DNA of 64,000 nt. Origin: Microvelia longipes. Lineage: Eukaryota; Arthropoda; Insecta; Hemiptera; Veliidae. The notes under the pieces were generated by a model, which was not told the DNA's origin, did not search any database, and saw nothing but the letters and a program-made list of their open reading frames with translations. The stretch is taken from NCBI GenBank assembly GCA_018340805.1, contig JACMZG010001911.1, positions 32,784,755 to 32,848,754 on the forward strand, read 5' to 3'. This document shows, in pieces, positions 35,009-46,640 of the stretch (position 1 is the first letter of the stretch; the number at the start of each line of letters is the position of its first letter). Position numbers and translations under genes: made by a program.

Positions 35009-35637
35009 CTTAAAATATAAAATTCATTGGGCTACAGAGGAAGCACTTAACTTAAGAATTAAGAATATTTATTTTTTCAAATAAAATCTTAATGTGTTAA
35101 TGCAAAACAAAAAAATTAAAAATAATTAAAACTAAATAAAGAAGCGCAACCTAATAAGAAAATATCAAATTAGAATATTTTTGTTATTTCAAAATCATTT
35201 AAAATAAGATCAACAAATAAACGTTTTAAACTAAAAACTTTTTTAATTACTTCAATCTTTAACTCAATTAAACAAACAATGACTATCATTCTTATTTTTT
35301 ATTATAACTTTCATTCTAATTAATATTTTACAGAGAAAAGACTCAGAGTAAACACCAGTCTGACCTCTTTTCTTGAACACAAAAGAAGTTGAGGTTTTAT
35401 ATTAATCGTCGAGTCATTTTTTATTTTTTTTTTTACATTTTAATTACTTCAACGAAAGAGTTAAATAACTAAATTTATTATTTAAAATTTATAGTCTTTT
35501 TGCCTTAATTCGGAGTTTTATTATTTAGCTGCGACTTTATTATAAACTTTTAAATAATGAATACAAACTAATATTTAAAATACCCTTTAAATCTGAATAA
35601 TTGTTTAAACAACTCCTATTCATACAGTCCATTTAAT

Positions 35638-36380
35638 ACTTTTCCTCATTTATACCATAGGTATATAGGAAAAGTACAGTGTTAGCGAAAAAATCTGAAA
35701 TCGGGGTGTTACCGGAGTTATCCATTACAGGCCTCCTGAGTTGTTTTCGCATAGTTGTCTGTCTGTAAATGTGTAAGTGTGTGTGTGTATACGTCTGTTA
35801 CCATCGTAGCTCGTAGTGTATTTATGCTAGAGAGTTAAAACTTCGTACTTAAAACCAGTCTACCGTAATAGTTTTGCTATTCGGAAAACTTTTTTTAAGA
35901 CGAAATTAATCAGAAATAATGAATTGAAATTCGGCACGCATGTAGCCATAATTAAGACTAGCGCAGGTGTGCCAAGTTTCATCTCACTATCAGCATTAGT
36001 TCAATTTTCATCGAATGACTTGTATACGTTTATTCTAAACATCGGGAAATAATCCAATTGACTTAAAATGTAGTTTAAGTATATACCTTTATGTAATAAA
36101 TAAGTACACTAAGTTTTGTTTTAATATGACAAGTATATTTATGATTTTTGGTGGAACATAAAATTTAAGCAGCATCGAGCGTGGTCAGTGCTTGAATGGG
36201 TGAACGCTCGGAATAAAACGAATTTAATTACTATCTGAGGACGAACGAAGTGAGTCCGAAGACGTTTTGCTGTATAAATTTAACGACTTGTATATTCTAA
36301 GGACGAGCGAAGCGAGTCTGAAGCTGGGAGGATGAGCGTAGCGAATCCGAAGTTCCGAGGTACCCCGAACCGGTTTTTTT
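35638..36380 (+). repeat. 5S-core repeat, reference full-length copy
   Basis: About 743 bp, the best end-to-end copy. The 5' end is a hairpin: ACTTTTCCT (35638-35646) pairs with AGGAAAAGT (35667-35675), with ACC-ATA-GGT at its tip. Then come a GT-rich stretch, CATCGTAGCTCGTAGTGTAT, and conserved middle segments. The 5S-like core is at about 36155-36216 (TTTAAGCAGCATCGAGCGTG, GTCAGTGCTTGAATGGGTGA). The 3' part has GGACGAACGAAGTGAGTCCG, GGACGAGCGAAGCGAGTCTG and GGATGAGCGTAGCGAATCCG, ending GTTCCGAGGTACCCCG. No frame is open across it. RNA polymerase III transcription from the 5S-like core is an inference. Confidence 0.9.
36163..36215 (+). promoter_or_regulatory. 5S rRNA-like internal promoter core
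   Basis: The segment aligns with about nucleotides 45-95 of 5S rRNA. The A box region is TTAAGCAGCATCGAGCGTGG. The intermediate element and C box region is CAGTGCTTGAATGGGTGAAC. In other copies the C box reads TGGATGGGTGACC, closer to 5S. The 5' 40 and 3' 25 nucleotides of 5S rRNA are absent, so this is not a 5S gene. Confidence 0.7.
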
Positions 36381-36793
36381 TTCAAATATAATGAGTGAAA
36401 TATTTCAGATACACCAATATTAAATCCTTAAACATATGGGAAACAAATGGTCCTGGGCTATTGAAAATGAGCTTTCCCTACCTACCCAAAAATTGACTTG
36501 TGTGAATTCAAATCTACCATTATGTTTTTCGTTAACTATAATAAACATGTTTTATTTTATTAACAGCACAAGTATAATATTCCCTATAATTTAACTATTC
36601 AAAAAGTTACCTAAAGTGGTTACAAAATTAAAATATTTGGGTAATACTCGTACACGTCAAATCTATTATTTTTGGGCTCGCAGGACAGATTAGGGTTTGT
36701 TCTCTCTAGTTTTTTATGATTCTTTTTGAGTTTTCTTTTAGTTTAGACTTAAACCATTTTTGCATAACGAGTGATGTAGTTATGTATGTATTA

Positions 36794-36798
<5 letters not shown>

Positions 36799-36859
<61 letters not shown>
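36799..36859. repeat. (TA)n microsatellite
   Basis: Uninterrupted TA array. Confidence 0.9.
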
Positions 36860-36863
<4 letters not shown>

Positions 36864-37234
36864 ATTTTGTTTAATATTTTTAAACAACGCTTGTAAAATG
36901 GCATTTTCAACTAAACAATAATTTAAGATGTTTATAATGAAAAGATATCTTTAATATAGTAATATTAATTCTTTAATATAAGGAAAGAAGATATAAAACG
37001 ATATTATGAACGAACACTTCTTTTTAAAGATATCTAATAAAGTGAAATAATAACTTCTAACCTTAACTCAATTCCCGCTGTATAACTCGTGGAAGGTCCA
37101 GGGTGATATAGTTGTTTTTAGTAGCATAGTAGCAGAGCAACACGCAAATATTAAGTCCATGATAACTAACAGCTTTAGGGGGTTTAGCCAATAAATGATA
37201 TCAATATTTAGATGAGAGTAGATGAATTTCATCA

Positions 37235-37738
37235 CTAACCTCGCTCAGTGGTGCTAAACTTTAAGATTCATAAAAAATCGGAGATATACTCGCCAATTGT
37301 GACAAAACTTAACATATTTATTTAGTTATGGGATATATTAGTACCAAATTTCAACTCAATCGGATTATTATCCGATTTTCTACAATTTTTTAAAAAACGT
37401 ATAAAAGTTATTTGGACTTGAACTAATGCCGATAATGAGATAAATTTTGCACATCTATTGGTTTTATGTATGACCACCAGATTTTTAAGCAATCGTTAAA
37501 TGTTTTCTCGTTTTTTGAATTTTCGAAATTTTTCTGTGTTATTACTGACAGGTCATAAAAAATTAGATTCCGGATAGCAAAACTAGACTAAAAGATTCAT
37601 TTTTGTTCAAAGTCTCAACTCTCAGACGCCTTAAAGCCACCTAAAACTAATAGTTCAGGTGAGATCTCGGTTTCGTATTTTCTTTTGGCAAACAACACTT
37701 TTCCCATATACATGCGGCATAAATGAGGGAAAGTAAAA
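37235..37738 (-). repeat. 5S-core repeat, degenerate copy without 3' modules
   Basis: On the minus strand it runs from the 5' hairpin (plus-strand CGGCATAAATGAGGGAAAGT) to a decayed 5S-like core at 37235-37265. The conserved CATCGTAGCTCC block is deleted. Confidence 0.7.
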
Positions 37739-37744
37739 AGGTGT

Positions 37745-39700
37745 AGAAAATAGAGCCAGTTGGTACTTAATGAGTCTAACTAGACCTGCACTTTCCTTTA
37801 AACATAAATTCTACACATATTACATTAATTAAAACAACGCTATAATATGACATTTGTATTTATTTATTTATTATTAATTCCAACTTTTCTTAATACCTAC
37901 AAATGAACTAAGTTTCGTTTATTTTTAGCGTTAGTTCATTTTTTTGGAAATACATTTATAGTTTTTTTTCAAGTCACACTTCCACGCTGAGAGCCTGAAG
38001 AGTAGATGTAGATGTAGCAAAGTCTATTCTACACCCTGCCATCTCATACTCACTTCATAAGCGAATATTTAGTGTTCTAAAAACCGCGTCATATATGCAA
38101 TCATCATATTGCATGATATGATGCAGTATGATAATGATCATATCAGTGAATTGGGTTGACTGATTTTTGCTTCTATATGGCTTCTTTTATTATTATTATA
38201 TATCCACGGTTACAAGTATTTACTTATGTGACTTCTCTTTCTCGGGGTTTCCAATTACAATGCATAATTGGGTTAATTGATGATAATTTATGTTTTTAAG
38301 TAACCCTTATCACATTTCCTTATAAAACAAATAATTTGGGGTGAAACTACGGAACAGGAACTGAGTAACTTCGAGGATTTCACTTATCCCTAGGCAGTTA
38401 TATCTTCACGTAAGGAAGGCATTATTGGTTTAATAAACCAACCAGCCTCAGTGCGTAATTACAGAAATTTCCTCTTTGAACAAAAATAGAATATTCACTT
38501 ATGAGATACAGTGTTCTAACCAAAAGCATATTTACATAGCAAATTCTAGAAAACCTAATTTGAAATTTCCTTATAAAGTCCTTATGAAGTCTTCCTATAG
38601 GTACTTTGCTAGCCTTACAAATTAAATAAAAGCCACGATCATTTAATTTATAAACGCATTCTTTTCTAGAAATAAGATAAATAAAATATACAGAAAAGGA
38701 AAAACGAAAATTCTATTTATTTTTCGTCTTTAAACATTGTTTTTAACAACACCTGGGACTCTTTATTTTCACAAAAAAGTGTCTTAGACACTTCAATTGA
38801 ATAAAGTCTATTGAGCTATTTTACATTTTCTATTATGTTTAAAGGGTTTGATAAATAAATTTGTTTCAAGAGGTAAGAAATAAATTAAATTTAGATAAAA
38901 TACATAAAAACATATCTGTAATGTGCTTTGCTATTTGAAAGCTATGCTGTTAAATAATGTAAACAAATGACAACTAATAATAATTGAATGCTTTTGAATA
39001 AAGTTTTCAGAATTGTACACGTAAGGTAATATATTTAAATTTCCTCTATTTCTAATACATGTTTTTTTCCAGACACAGATTGAGTGATAAATTAAATAGG
39101 AAAATATGGACGATTACTTACTAACTTATATAAGTAGATAAAGTTGCAATGTATGTTACTATTCTTTTACGTATTGCACAAAAGATACATAAGTCAATTG
39201 TTAGTTTTAAAGAACTAAGCATAAAAAATTATAAAGATATTTTGTTTTCTTGTTTGTTCTAATGTATTTATTAAAAATAACCCCATGGTAAGAAAAGATG
39301 TATTTTCTACATAAAGTTAACCATTGACATATAGATGCAGCTGTTGTTCTAATAGTCGTAAATAAAGAGGGTAGAAATAATGTGAAAAGCGGAAGTGGTA
39401 CCTGGAAAAGGAAGCAAAGGTAGGAAATAGAGTCTAGACATTACTAGGTTGTTACTTATCCTTTATTCCTACATTGCTTTGTAGGGGCTTTCCTTTTTAC
39501 TTTTATGTTACATTTTAAGGATATATCTTCTTTTGTTTTATAGTGAGGACATAAAAATTATTTTTTTCCTCTTTTTAAGAGAGGGTTTTAAAAGTTTTAC
39601 TGTTATTTTCCTACGAAAATTGTTAAAAATTACACTTTTATCTGTGCGTTTTTATGCTAGTATACGGGTGTTATTTAAGATTTATTTGTTTATATTTATT
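37745..39700. other. AT-rich DNA without recognised features
   Basis: No coding motif. Small hairpins and ATCATAT-type palindromes occur near 38095-38150. Confidence 0.35.
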
Positions 39701-39702
39701 TT

Positions 39703-39765
39703 TCACCTTTTCCTTATTTACACCGATTGTATATAGGAAAAAGATTGTGTTTGCTCAGACATTTG
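39703..39765 (+). repeat. 5S-core repeat, 5'-terminal hairpin fragment
   Basis: TTTTCCTTATTTACACCGATTGTATATAGGAAAAAGATTGTGTTTG matches the first 60 bp of the repeat (written here only as its outline: hairpin arms and GTGTTTG). The rest is absent. Confidence 0.55.
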
Positions 39766-39769
39766 TCGG

Positions 39770-40540
39770 TGACTTTACATAGTTCAGTCTGAAGTGTCAA
39801 TCTGCAAGGTAAACTAAACTGGTAAGAATTAAAAGGATTATATTTGATAGGAAATAGAAAGAAGGATAGAAATAGTTTTAAATGTATAAAAAAGGCCAAC
39901 AAATTAACTTTTGAGACTATATATAAAATAGTACATGTATGGCTTCTTTCTATGGGTCGAAAAAACAAAGATAAACCGTTTGAAAACAAATATACTAAAT
40001 TATAAACGTACAAAATCTTAACGTAACATGTAAAAACATCTACATAAATTGTAAGCATTAAACAGTTTTAGATTTAAGTTGGTTTAAATAATTAGGGATT
40101 GAAATGAACAGTAGAAAAAGATTAGATTCAGATCATAATGTATGTTTTAATGATTAATACCTGACAAGATAAAAGATAGATGGGTACCTGACCACCACAG
40201 CTTCTAAAAGTAGACAATAAAGAAAGTACTAAGGATCAGGCATGCCATGATACGCAATAAATAGTAATAATGTCGGCAGATAGCGTAGTTATTAAAGTAT
40301 GTACTTTTATTTATCATTATGTACCAGAGGCTACCCGGGTTATTGAAAGGGACAATTGTAGTACCAATGTGATGAATGGCTTGTTGACATGAGGGTATAA
40401 CAGCCATCATGTTACTAATTCCCAAGGATCTGAATAAAGAGATCCAACAAAGATGATGTGCCAATATTGTCTGAATAAGCCAAAACAAACTATGTCTGTA
40501 TCTCGTGATGCATGTTACGATACGCACAATCTTACTGAGT
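39770..40540. other. No recognised gene
   Basis: Minus-strand frames of 107 and 114 codons occur (40204-40527 and 39714-40058). I recognise no domain in either, and neither recurs elsewhere in the window. They may be chance frames. Confidence 0.35.
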
Positions 40541-40769
40541 TTTGAATAGACCCAGTCTATCCAACATCAAGAAATTAGACTGTCGTTTTATTTATTTATA
40601 TATATTCTTAATCAGTGAGTCCATCCTGCCAAAAAGCCCCCCCCCCCCCCCAAGACCCCCAACTAATAAGCCAAAAAGAAAGAAGTGAAGAAAAATAGAA
40701 CGAAAAGATATAATTAAATTACTAAAATAGGTGAAAAAGTAGCTGAATAAAAAGAAGTAGATAAATTAC

Positions 40770-41135
40770 CGGTGAAAAGAAGGAAGTTAAACAACCATTT
40801 GATGTCAAAGAGTTTACTTAGAGACATCCCCACTCTCTCCTCGGACATTAAGGGCCTTGTCACCATACTCTTTTATATTCCTATGTATTTCAGCATATTA
40901 CAGGTCGTTCGTGTGTTACTCTTTACAAATCAAATGCAAAAACGCAGCCTCGTGTTCTAGGTGTTTGTGATTGTTAATCTCAAAATTTGTGAGTTGGTGA
41001 AATCTGCTTGGCCCATCAAATGCTCCAGAATCCAAACACGGTACGGTCTACCTGTTTGGCCAACAAAAGTTTATTTACAGCTCCCACACTGCATAGATGC
41101 CAGTCTTGTCAGCAAGATGAACTTTATCTTTGGCA
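40770..41135 (-). pseudogene. Penelope-like GIY-YIG endonuclease, decayed
   Basis: The minus strand reads DKTGIYAV, then after a frameshift CGSCK, a stop, and TFVGQTGRPYRVWILEH. That is the GIY motif, the cysteine pair and the YIG-equivalent (FVG) with its following QTGR, as in the PLE endonuclease that nicks the target DNA. Downstream, HEAAFLHLI and EIHRNIKEYGDKALNVRGES match the C-terminal region of the intact frame at 61.9-62.4 kb (EILRNVQENDYKALNERNES). At least one frameshift and two stops disable it. Confidence 0.7.
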
Positions 41136-41386
41136 TGAGACAAGGTACAAAGGTATCCTAGGTGCTAATACACCTATGGTACATTCAGTTAGCTACAAGA
41201 CTTTGTCCTATTATAATATTCAGCTTCCTGAGAAATTATTGTCTAATTTCCTTCTCTTTTCACCAGAAATTTATCTACTTCTATTTATTTGCCAACTTTT
41301 CCACCTATTTTAGAAATTTAATAATGTCTTTTGTTTTACTTTTCTTAACTATTTTCTTTTTGTCTTAGTCTTTATCCTTATTTGTT

Positions 41387-41430
41387 ACAGACACTGATGA
41401 TAGTCTGTAAGGCCAAAAGTCAGCTTTGTT
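41387..41430 (+). ncRNA. Degenerate hammerhead ribozyme of the PLE
   Basis: CUGAUGA at 41394-41400, stem II GUC/GGC around UGUAA, AAAA where GAAA is expected (G12 changed to A), short stem III (AGU/GCU), and stem I 4 bp (GACA/UGUU). The G12 change should abolish cleavage. Confidence 0.55.
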
Positions 41431-41559
41431 AAATATAACAAGTTATTGCGGAGAGACTGTTTTATTAAATTCCTGCACTAACTGCTGAGAATAATTTTAT
41501 TAACAGCAATAGTACAATTTTTCTTTTGACATGTATATTACGGTTTTTTAATGTTAATA

Positions 41560-41825
41560 TCTGGAAAACCTTCTAATTAAGTTGAATTTTGGTACGAGAA
41601 TTACCATCTAATTATTTAACAAGTATAAAAGTTTTATTCCTATAACGATAGTATATCAACGGTTTTGTTGGATCACTTTTAATAAACAGCACTAAGCGTG
41701 GTCAGTACATGGATAAGTGACAGCTAGGAATAAGAAGGATTGTATACTGTCAAAGGACGAGCGAAGTAAGAGGATAAGCGTAGCGAATACGATAAGGCGA
41801 TAACAAATCCTAAGCACCCCGCAAC
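41560..41825 (+). repeat. 5S-core repeat, 3' part
   Basis: It starts in the AAGTTGAATTTTGGTACGAG segment and has GGATCAC before the 5S-like core at about 41670-41732 (AAACAGCACTAAGCGTGGTC, AGTACATGGATAAGTGACAG). A GGACGAGCGAAG module and the terminus follow. Confidence 0.7.
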
Positions 41826-42186
41826 CGATTACTTTTTTTAAAAAAACTACTGTTTTTAGAGAACAGAGATACCAACAAAAACATCTAGAGACAATTATTA
41901 TTTATTTAATTTAATTAACCACACAGGATTTTACAAACAATCCCGCATAAAACGAAAGCCTTCGATAGATTTTAATAAAAGTTTAAAAAACCTAGTGTGC
42001 TGTCAATTTGATATCAAAAGAGATTCCATGCATATAGCTCCATTTTATAACAAAGTTTTCCTTTAATTGGAGCCATAATACAATAAAAAATATTTTTGTT
42101 TCTTTGTTATGTTAAATACCATATGAATATACTTTTGTCAATAAAGAGCTTGTTTAAAAAATATGCAATTTGAAATATTATCGAGT

Positions 42187-42200
42187 ATTTTCTCAGTGTA
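42187..42200. repeat. Third copy of the ACACTGAGAAAA terminal motif
   Basis: ATTTTCTCAGTGTA is identical to the right end of the candidate transposon at 23.7-26.8 kb. No partner end was found nearby. Confidence 0.35.
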
Positions 42201-42236
42201 TGATAATACAATATTTCTAAAACATGATTTAAAATT

Positions 42237-42435
42237 AAACATCCATTAATTAATTTTAAAATTAAATTAAATTAAAAATTAAATCTATAAATAATTATCT
42301 GCATCAGCGGTCATAGGAAGGGGTGTGCTCAGTGACTCTTTTGCTGTCATAACCAAACACAACTTCAAAAGTTAAATAATCTCTGCGAGACCCAAAACTT
42401 CTTGGTGTGAAGTATTTAATGTAGTTTTCTTTTTA
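42237..42435 (+). repeat. Dispersed repeat, copy 1 (shared with 46.49-46.64 kb)
   Basis: It shares GTCATAGGAAGGGGTGTGCT, CACAACTTCAAAAGTTAAAT and AACTTCTTGG with 46489-46640 in the same order and orientation. No protein is recognised. Confidence 0.8.
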
Positions 42436-43087
42436 CTTTAAAATTATTATCTTTCATATCATATAACAACTCAGCTTGAAATTGTTTAAAGTAAACGATA
42501 ATTATATTTAAAACAAAATGAGATGGAAAGATAACAAACTTAAACGGAAATTATTTTGCGAAAGAAATTCCAAAAAGTGAGGCTCCTTTAAAGAATGAAT
42601 CCCAGAGGTTTTAGACCCCCAACATTTTCAACTTAGTGGTCTCTGCTTTTCTTTTTAAAGTAAATTTTATACACCTTGAATCTTGATTCCTCTTTATACT
42701 GTTTTTATCTCTTAAATTGATCTCTTTAACCTAAAAGAAAAGTCTAAGAAAATTCCTTTTCTCTTTATAAAAAGAAGAAAACCTAATTTTGAAAACAAAA
42801 CCTTAAGATTTGAGACTACTCAGGAATTTTTACGTGAAAATAAGTCTACTTATCCTGAAAACGGATTATATAAATCTCATCTTGACGTTTCCTTAAAAAA
42901 CAATTACTTAAAATAAAGAGAAATTCTGGACACAATAAGTTAAGGATTTACTGGAATTTTATAGATAATATTACTTTTAATATTAAAGAGTATATTAAAT
43001 GCTATTCACAAATAGTGCTTAAATAGAATAGAAAGAAGAACAAGAAAATGTGATGGTCTATAGTAATTTTAGTCTCACAAGAAGAAA

Positions 43088-43200
43088 GCATACTTATAAA
43101 CTGATAAAGATGATACTTATGAACTAATAAGTATAAAGAATAATATAATAATAAGTATAAAGCAAAATATTGTAAAGTAGTAATAAAGTAAGTTATAATA
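43088..43200. repeat. AAGTATAAAG-type minisatellite, left block
   Basis: AATAAGTATAAAG words recur, matching the longer array at 43570-43980. Confidence 0.65.
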
Positions 43201-43439
43201 ATGATAAATAAATGAATACTTTAATACATATTGCAAAAAAAAAATACAATTGTTTAACAAGGAAAAAGCATATACCCCATAGCTTAACCTTTGGGGGGAG
43301 TTGGCTATTTATAATATTACATAAAAGAAAAAATGTATACATAATGAAAGAACTAAGAATTGAGAGAAAAAAATTAAATAAAAAAAAACATGTGCTTTAC
43401 TTTTTACAGGAACTAGTTATTTACTTGCATAATAACTAT

Positions 43440-43545
43440 ACATACACACGCATGCATACACATACATACACACATACATATATATACATACATACCCATA
43501 TATATACACACATATATACACATACATACATATACATTTAATTTA
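43440..43545. repeat. (CATACA)n / (TA)n microsatellite
   Basis: Alternating CATACA, CACATA and TATATA units. The plus-strand frame over it is a repeat translation. Confidence 0.85.
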
Positions 43546-43559
43546 CTACCATTAAAATT

Positions 43560-43980
43560 ATAGTTTTGTTTGTTTATAATTTAAAGTAAAGTATAAAGTT
43601 ATAATAATAAGTATAAAGCAAATTAAGTAAAGTAGTAGTAAAGGTATAAAGTTATATAATAAAGTAAAGCATAAGTAAAAGTATAATAATAAGTATAAAG
43701 TAAGTAAGTAGTTGTAAGTATATAAGTTATAATAATAAGTATAAAGCAAATTAAGTAAAGTAGTAGTAAGTAGCAGTAAAGTAAGTATAAAGTTATAATA
43801 ATAAGTATAAAGCAAATGAAGTAAAGTTGTAGTCAATTAAGTATAAAGTTATTATAATAAGTATAAAGCAAATTAGGTAAAGTAGTAGTAATGTAAGTAT
43901 AAAGTTATAATAATAAGTATAAAGCGAATTAGGTAAAGTAAGTATAAAGTTAACATAATAAGTATAAAGAAAAATTTATT
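43560..43980. repeat. Minisatellite of about 50-bp units
   Basis: Units built from AGTATAAAGTTATAATAATA, then AGTATAAAGCAAATTAAGTA and AAGTAGTAG repeat about seven times with drift. The long leucine/tyrosine frames on the minus strand are artefacts of this array. Confidence 0.85.
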
Positions 43981-44723
43981 ATTAAGTGTTTTCAGCCACA
44001 AAAAGCAATAAATACCCACAAAAGTTTTAAATATACCATAAGGTAAAAACAACAAGGTATTTTTTAATTTAATTCAAATAAAATGTCATGTTGGAAGGAC
44101 TAAATGCTTTTTAACCTCATGCGAAACGAGATAAAATTTTAATTTAACGATGACAAGTGGTTTGTGGGTCACTAAGTGGAATTAGTAAGTCAAGAGCAGT
44201 GCCTAATCAATATGATTCCACTTACTCCCACACAGCAAATAAAGCGCTAGTAGTTACCTTTATATTATAAAGGATTAAATACGGACAAAAGAGAAATAAC
44301 TCAATATGATAATACAAGGGCTCTTAACCCCAAAAAGGCCACTTCTAATCCAGTAAATTTTTTTCGTTCTTTATATTTAAAGTTATAACTGGTATTCGCA
44401 TCCTTTTAAGTCTGTTTTAATAAAAATACTACAAGAAATAATTTATTACAAAAAGCATCAGCAATTTAAAGTACAACAGTAAAGACGAAAACATATGAAA
44501 AACTATCTAGCCATATTTCTTAACATCAAACACGGGTTTTTCCACCGTGATAAGATGGTAAGACATTAAGAATGTAAACTAAAATGTACTGGGAGCTTTA
44601 CTCTTTCTTACTGTAAATAGTGAAAGTTAATGAAAAAATTGGAAGTCGAATTGCTATTACAAGGCTTTCCTTCTAAAATATAAGATATGAAAAGAAAAAT
44701 GTGCGTAAGTTGGCTACAATGTA

Positions 44724-45044
44724 CATAGAGATATATACTAGAGGGAGCATAGCCTATATCTCAATACATTGAGAGGTCTGACACATCTTTTTGGGGCTCT
44801 CGAAGGCTCTTTGTAACCCCATTGAAACCTCCCTTAAGAATGAGTTAAGGTTATAATAAATCAATTGATTTCGGCTTTCCGCAAATTGTTTGTGTTTTGA
44901 TTTGTATTATAAACATTCTTCTATATAGGTTACTAAACCTTTGTTCTGTTTATTTGATTATTTTGATAATTGAATTTGGTCAGGTTACTTTTTCGACGTT
45001 TCAAAATTCAACCAGTAGGGTCCCTCTAGTAATATATCTCTATG
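44724..45044. mobile_element. MITE, 321 bp, with TIRs of about 25 bp
   Basis: The left end CATAGAGATATATACTAGAG and right end (inverse CATAGAGATATATTACTAGA) are inverted with a one-base indel and continue to GGGA/TCCC. There is no coding frame. Target-site duplication is not clear. Confidence 0.8.
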
Positions 45045-45049
45045 AAAAA

Positions 45050-46200
45050 ATATAGGTATAACTTTACTTAAACTAAAATTACGTGGAAATGGTAATATAG
45101 AATATGTAGCCAGTGAAGAGAGTAACACTCAGCTAGGCGAGAGTGGTTTGTATCTATTATTTTAAATTATTTTTTTATAAACAGCAGCAGACAAGTTTTA
45201 TTATAAATTTGAATAACGTTTTATTAAAATGTCCAATAAAACTGTAAGATAAAGCTCAATGAAAAAAATTTAAATTAACTTTTTATAAATTCAAAAAAAG
45301 GCCTACTTCAATTATAAACTTCTCAAAGATAAATAATTTAATGTTTACCACCAGAGAGAAACATTGCATTGCGTAATAGTTAATAGTTAGTTGTCTGATA
45401 ATTAATAGTTAATTAATCAGAAATGTAATGGTGATACGTGATGTCACCATAGCGTTGATAAGTTGAAATTGGTTTAGCTGAAAGGGATTTTAAAGAATAG
45501 CGTACACAACACAAAAAACATCAACTTTAATGATTGGTTGGACTATGGTGTGAACAACAGACATTACAAAAACAGTTTAGTCATCAATAATTGTTAATTG
45601 CAACACTTTCTCTTATCTAAACATATCAAAGGAAAAGAAACAAAATAGTCAAAGTACGAAACCATTAAACAGAATTTTCTACAATCGATACGATAAAACT
45701 TGAATTTCAATGAAAAATGAAAACTCTGCTGTCAGAATTTCCAATCAATTACATTTTTCAATCTCTAAATGTGATAATAATTATGATTGAAGGGAACGCA
45801 GATTAAAATCAATTTGTTAACAAAAACGGACGTATTAACATTAATCATATTTTTTTTTTTAAATTTAGTAACTGCTTTAACTAACAATAACTTAATGTTA
45901 AAGTCTAAAAATGCCAAAGATTTTTAATACTACGTATTTTATTTTTAATAAATGATTATATCTGTTATTTTTTTTTATTATTAAATTATTTCGCTACAGA
46001 AATTAAGTTTAAAGGTATAGTTTACCCGAGGTCAATGGTGCGGAGAACTTAAAAGTCACTCAGTCAGTAAAGGTTTGGAAAAGTCTTTCCGCGCAAAGTA
46101 TATCTAAGATTATTGATGGCGAGCAATGATCTAGCAGAGCAAAGACCTTTATATCTTAGACTGTTTGGTGAATCTACGAAATTAAATACGCCGGTATTTA
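45050..46200. other. AT-rich DNA, nothing recognised
   Basis: No gene, RNA or repeat relation was identified in this stretch. Confidence 0.4.
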
Positions 46201-46488
46201 AATAAGAGTCATTAGGAGCCCTTCTCGCCCATTCATCCATCCAGAGCTCACTTTAATCGATGCTGCTTACCATTAGTATTCCAATAAAACCCGCAGATAA
46301 GTTAACCGTGTTGTAATAAAACTATGTATTCATATTTATTGAAAAGGTACACTTGTAATATTTCGATCCAAAAACAGAAAACTGAGGAATGCACGAATGC
46401 TGATAATGAGATGAAACACAGCATGCTTGTTAAAACGATATAGAACTACATGCATGCCAAATTTCAAATTGGCATACATTACATCCGT

Positions 46489-46640
46489 TAATTAATTTTA
46501 CAATAAAATTAAATTAAAAATCAAATCAGCAGTCATAGGAAGGGGTGTGCTCAGTTGACCCTTTTGCCCGTCATATCCAAGCACAACTTCAAAAGTTAAA
46601 TAATGTCTGCGAGAGCAAAAACTTCTTGGCGTAAAGTGGA
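46489..46640 (+). repeat. Dispersed repeat, copy 2 (shared with 42.24-42.43 kb)
   Basis: GTCATAGGAAGGGGTGTGCT and following blocks match copy 1. It interrupts the surrounding 5S-core repeat, so it is younger or replaced part of it. Confidence 0.8.

Larger units (their letters stand above)
40545..41470. mobile_element. Penelope-like element locus with inverted 3' ends
   Basis: A decayed GIY-YIG endonuclease on the minus strand (40770-41135) is flanked by inverted copies of an AT-rich 3' region. The left arm at about 40668-40800 matches the inverse of about 41225-41370 (shared words CTAAAATAGGTG, AGAAGTAGATAAATT, GGTGAAAAG). The right arm ends with a degenerate hammerhead motif on the plus strand. 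The left arm retains only an ATCAGTG echo near 40609. A run of 15 C interrupts the left arm at 40637-40651. Confidence 0.7.

Noticed and set aside
40204..40527. 107-codon minus-strand frame as a possible host gene
   Set aside because: I recognise no domain. The plus strand is partly open too, so coding strand and reality are both doubtful.
43558..44055. 92- and 60-codon leucine/tyrosine frames on the minus strand that look like membrane proteins
   Set aside because: They fall in a minisatellite of about 50-bp units, and the hydrophobic composition comes from TTA/TAT codons.
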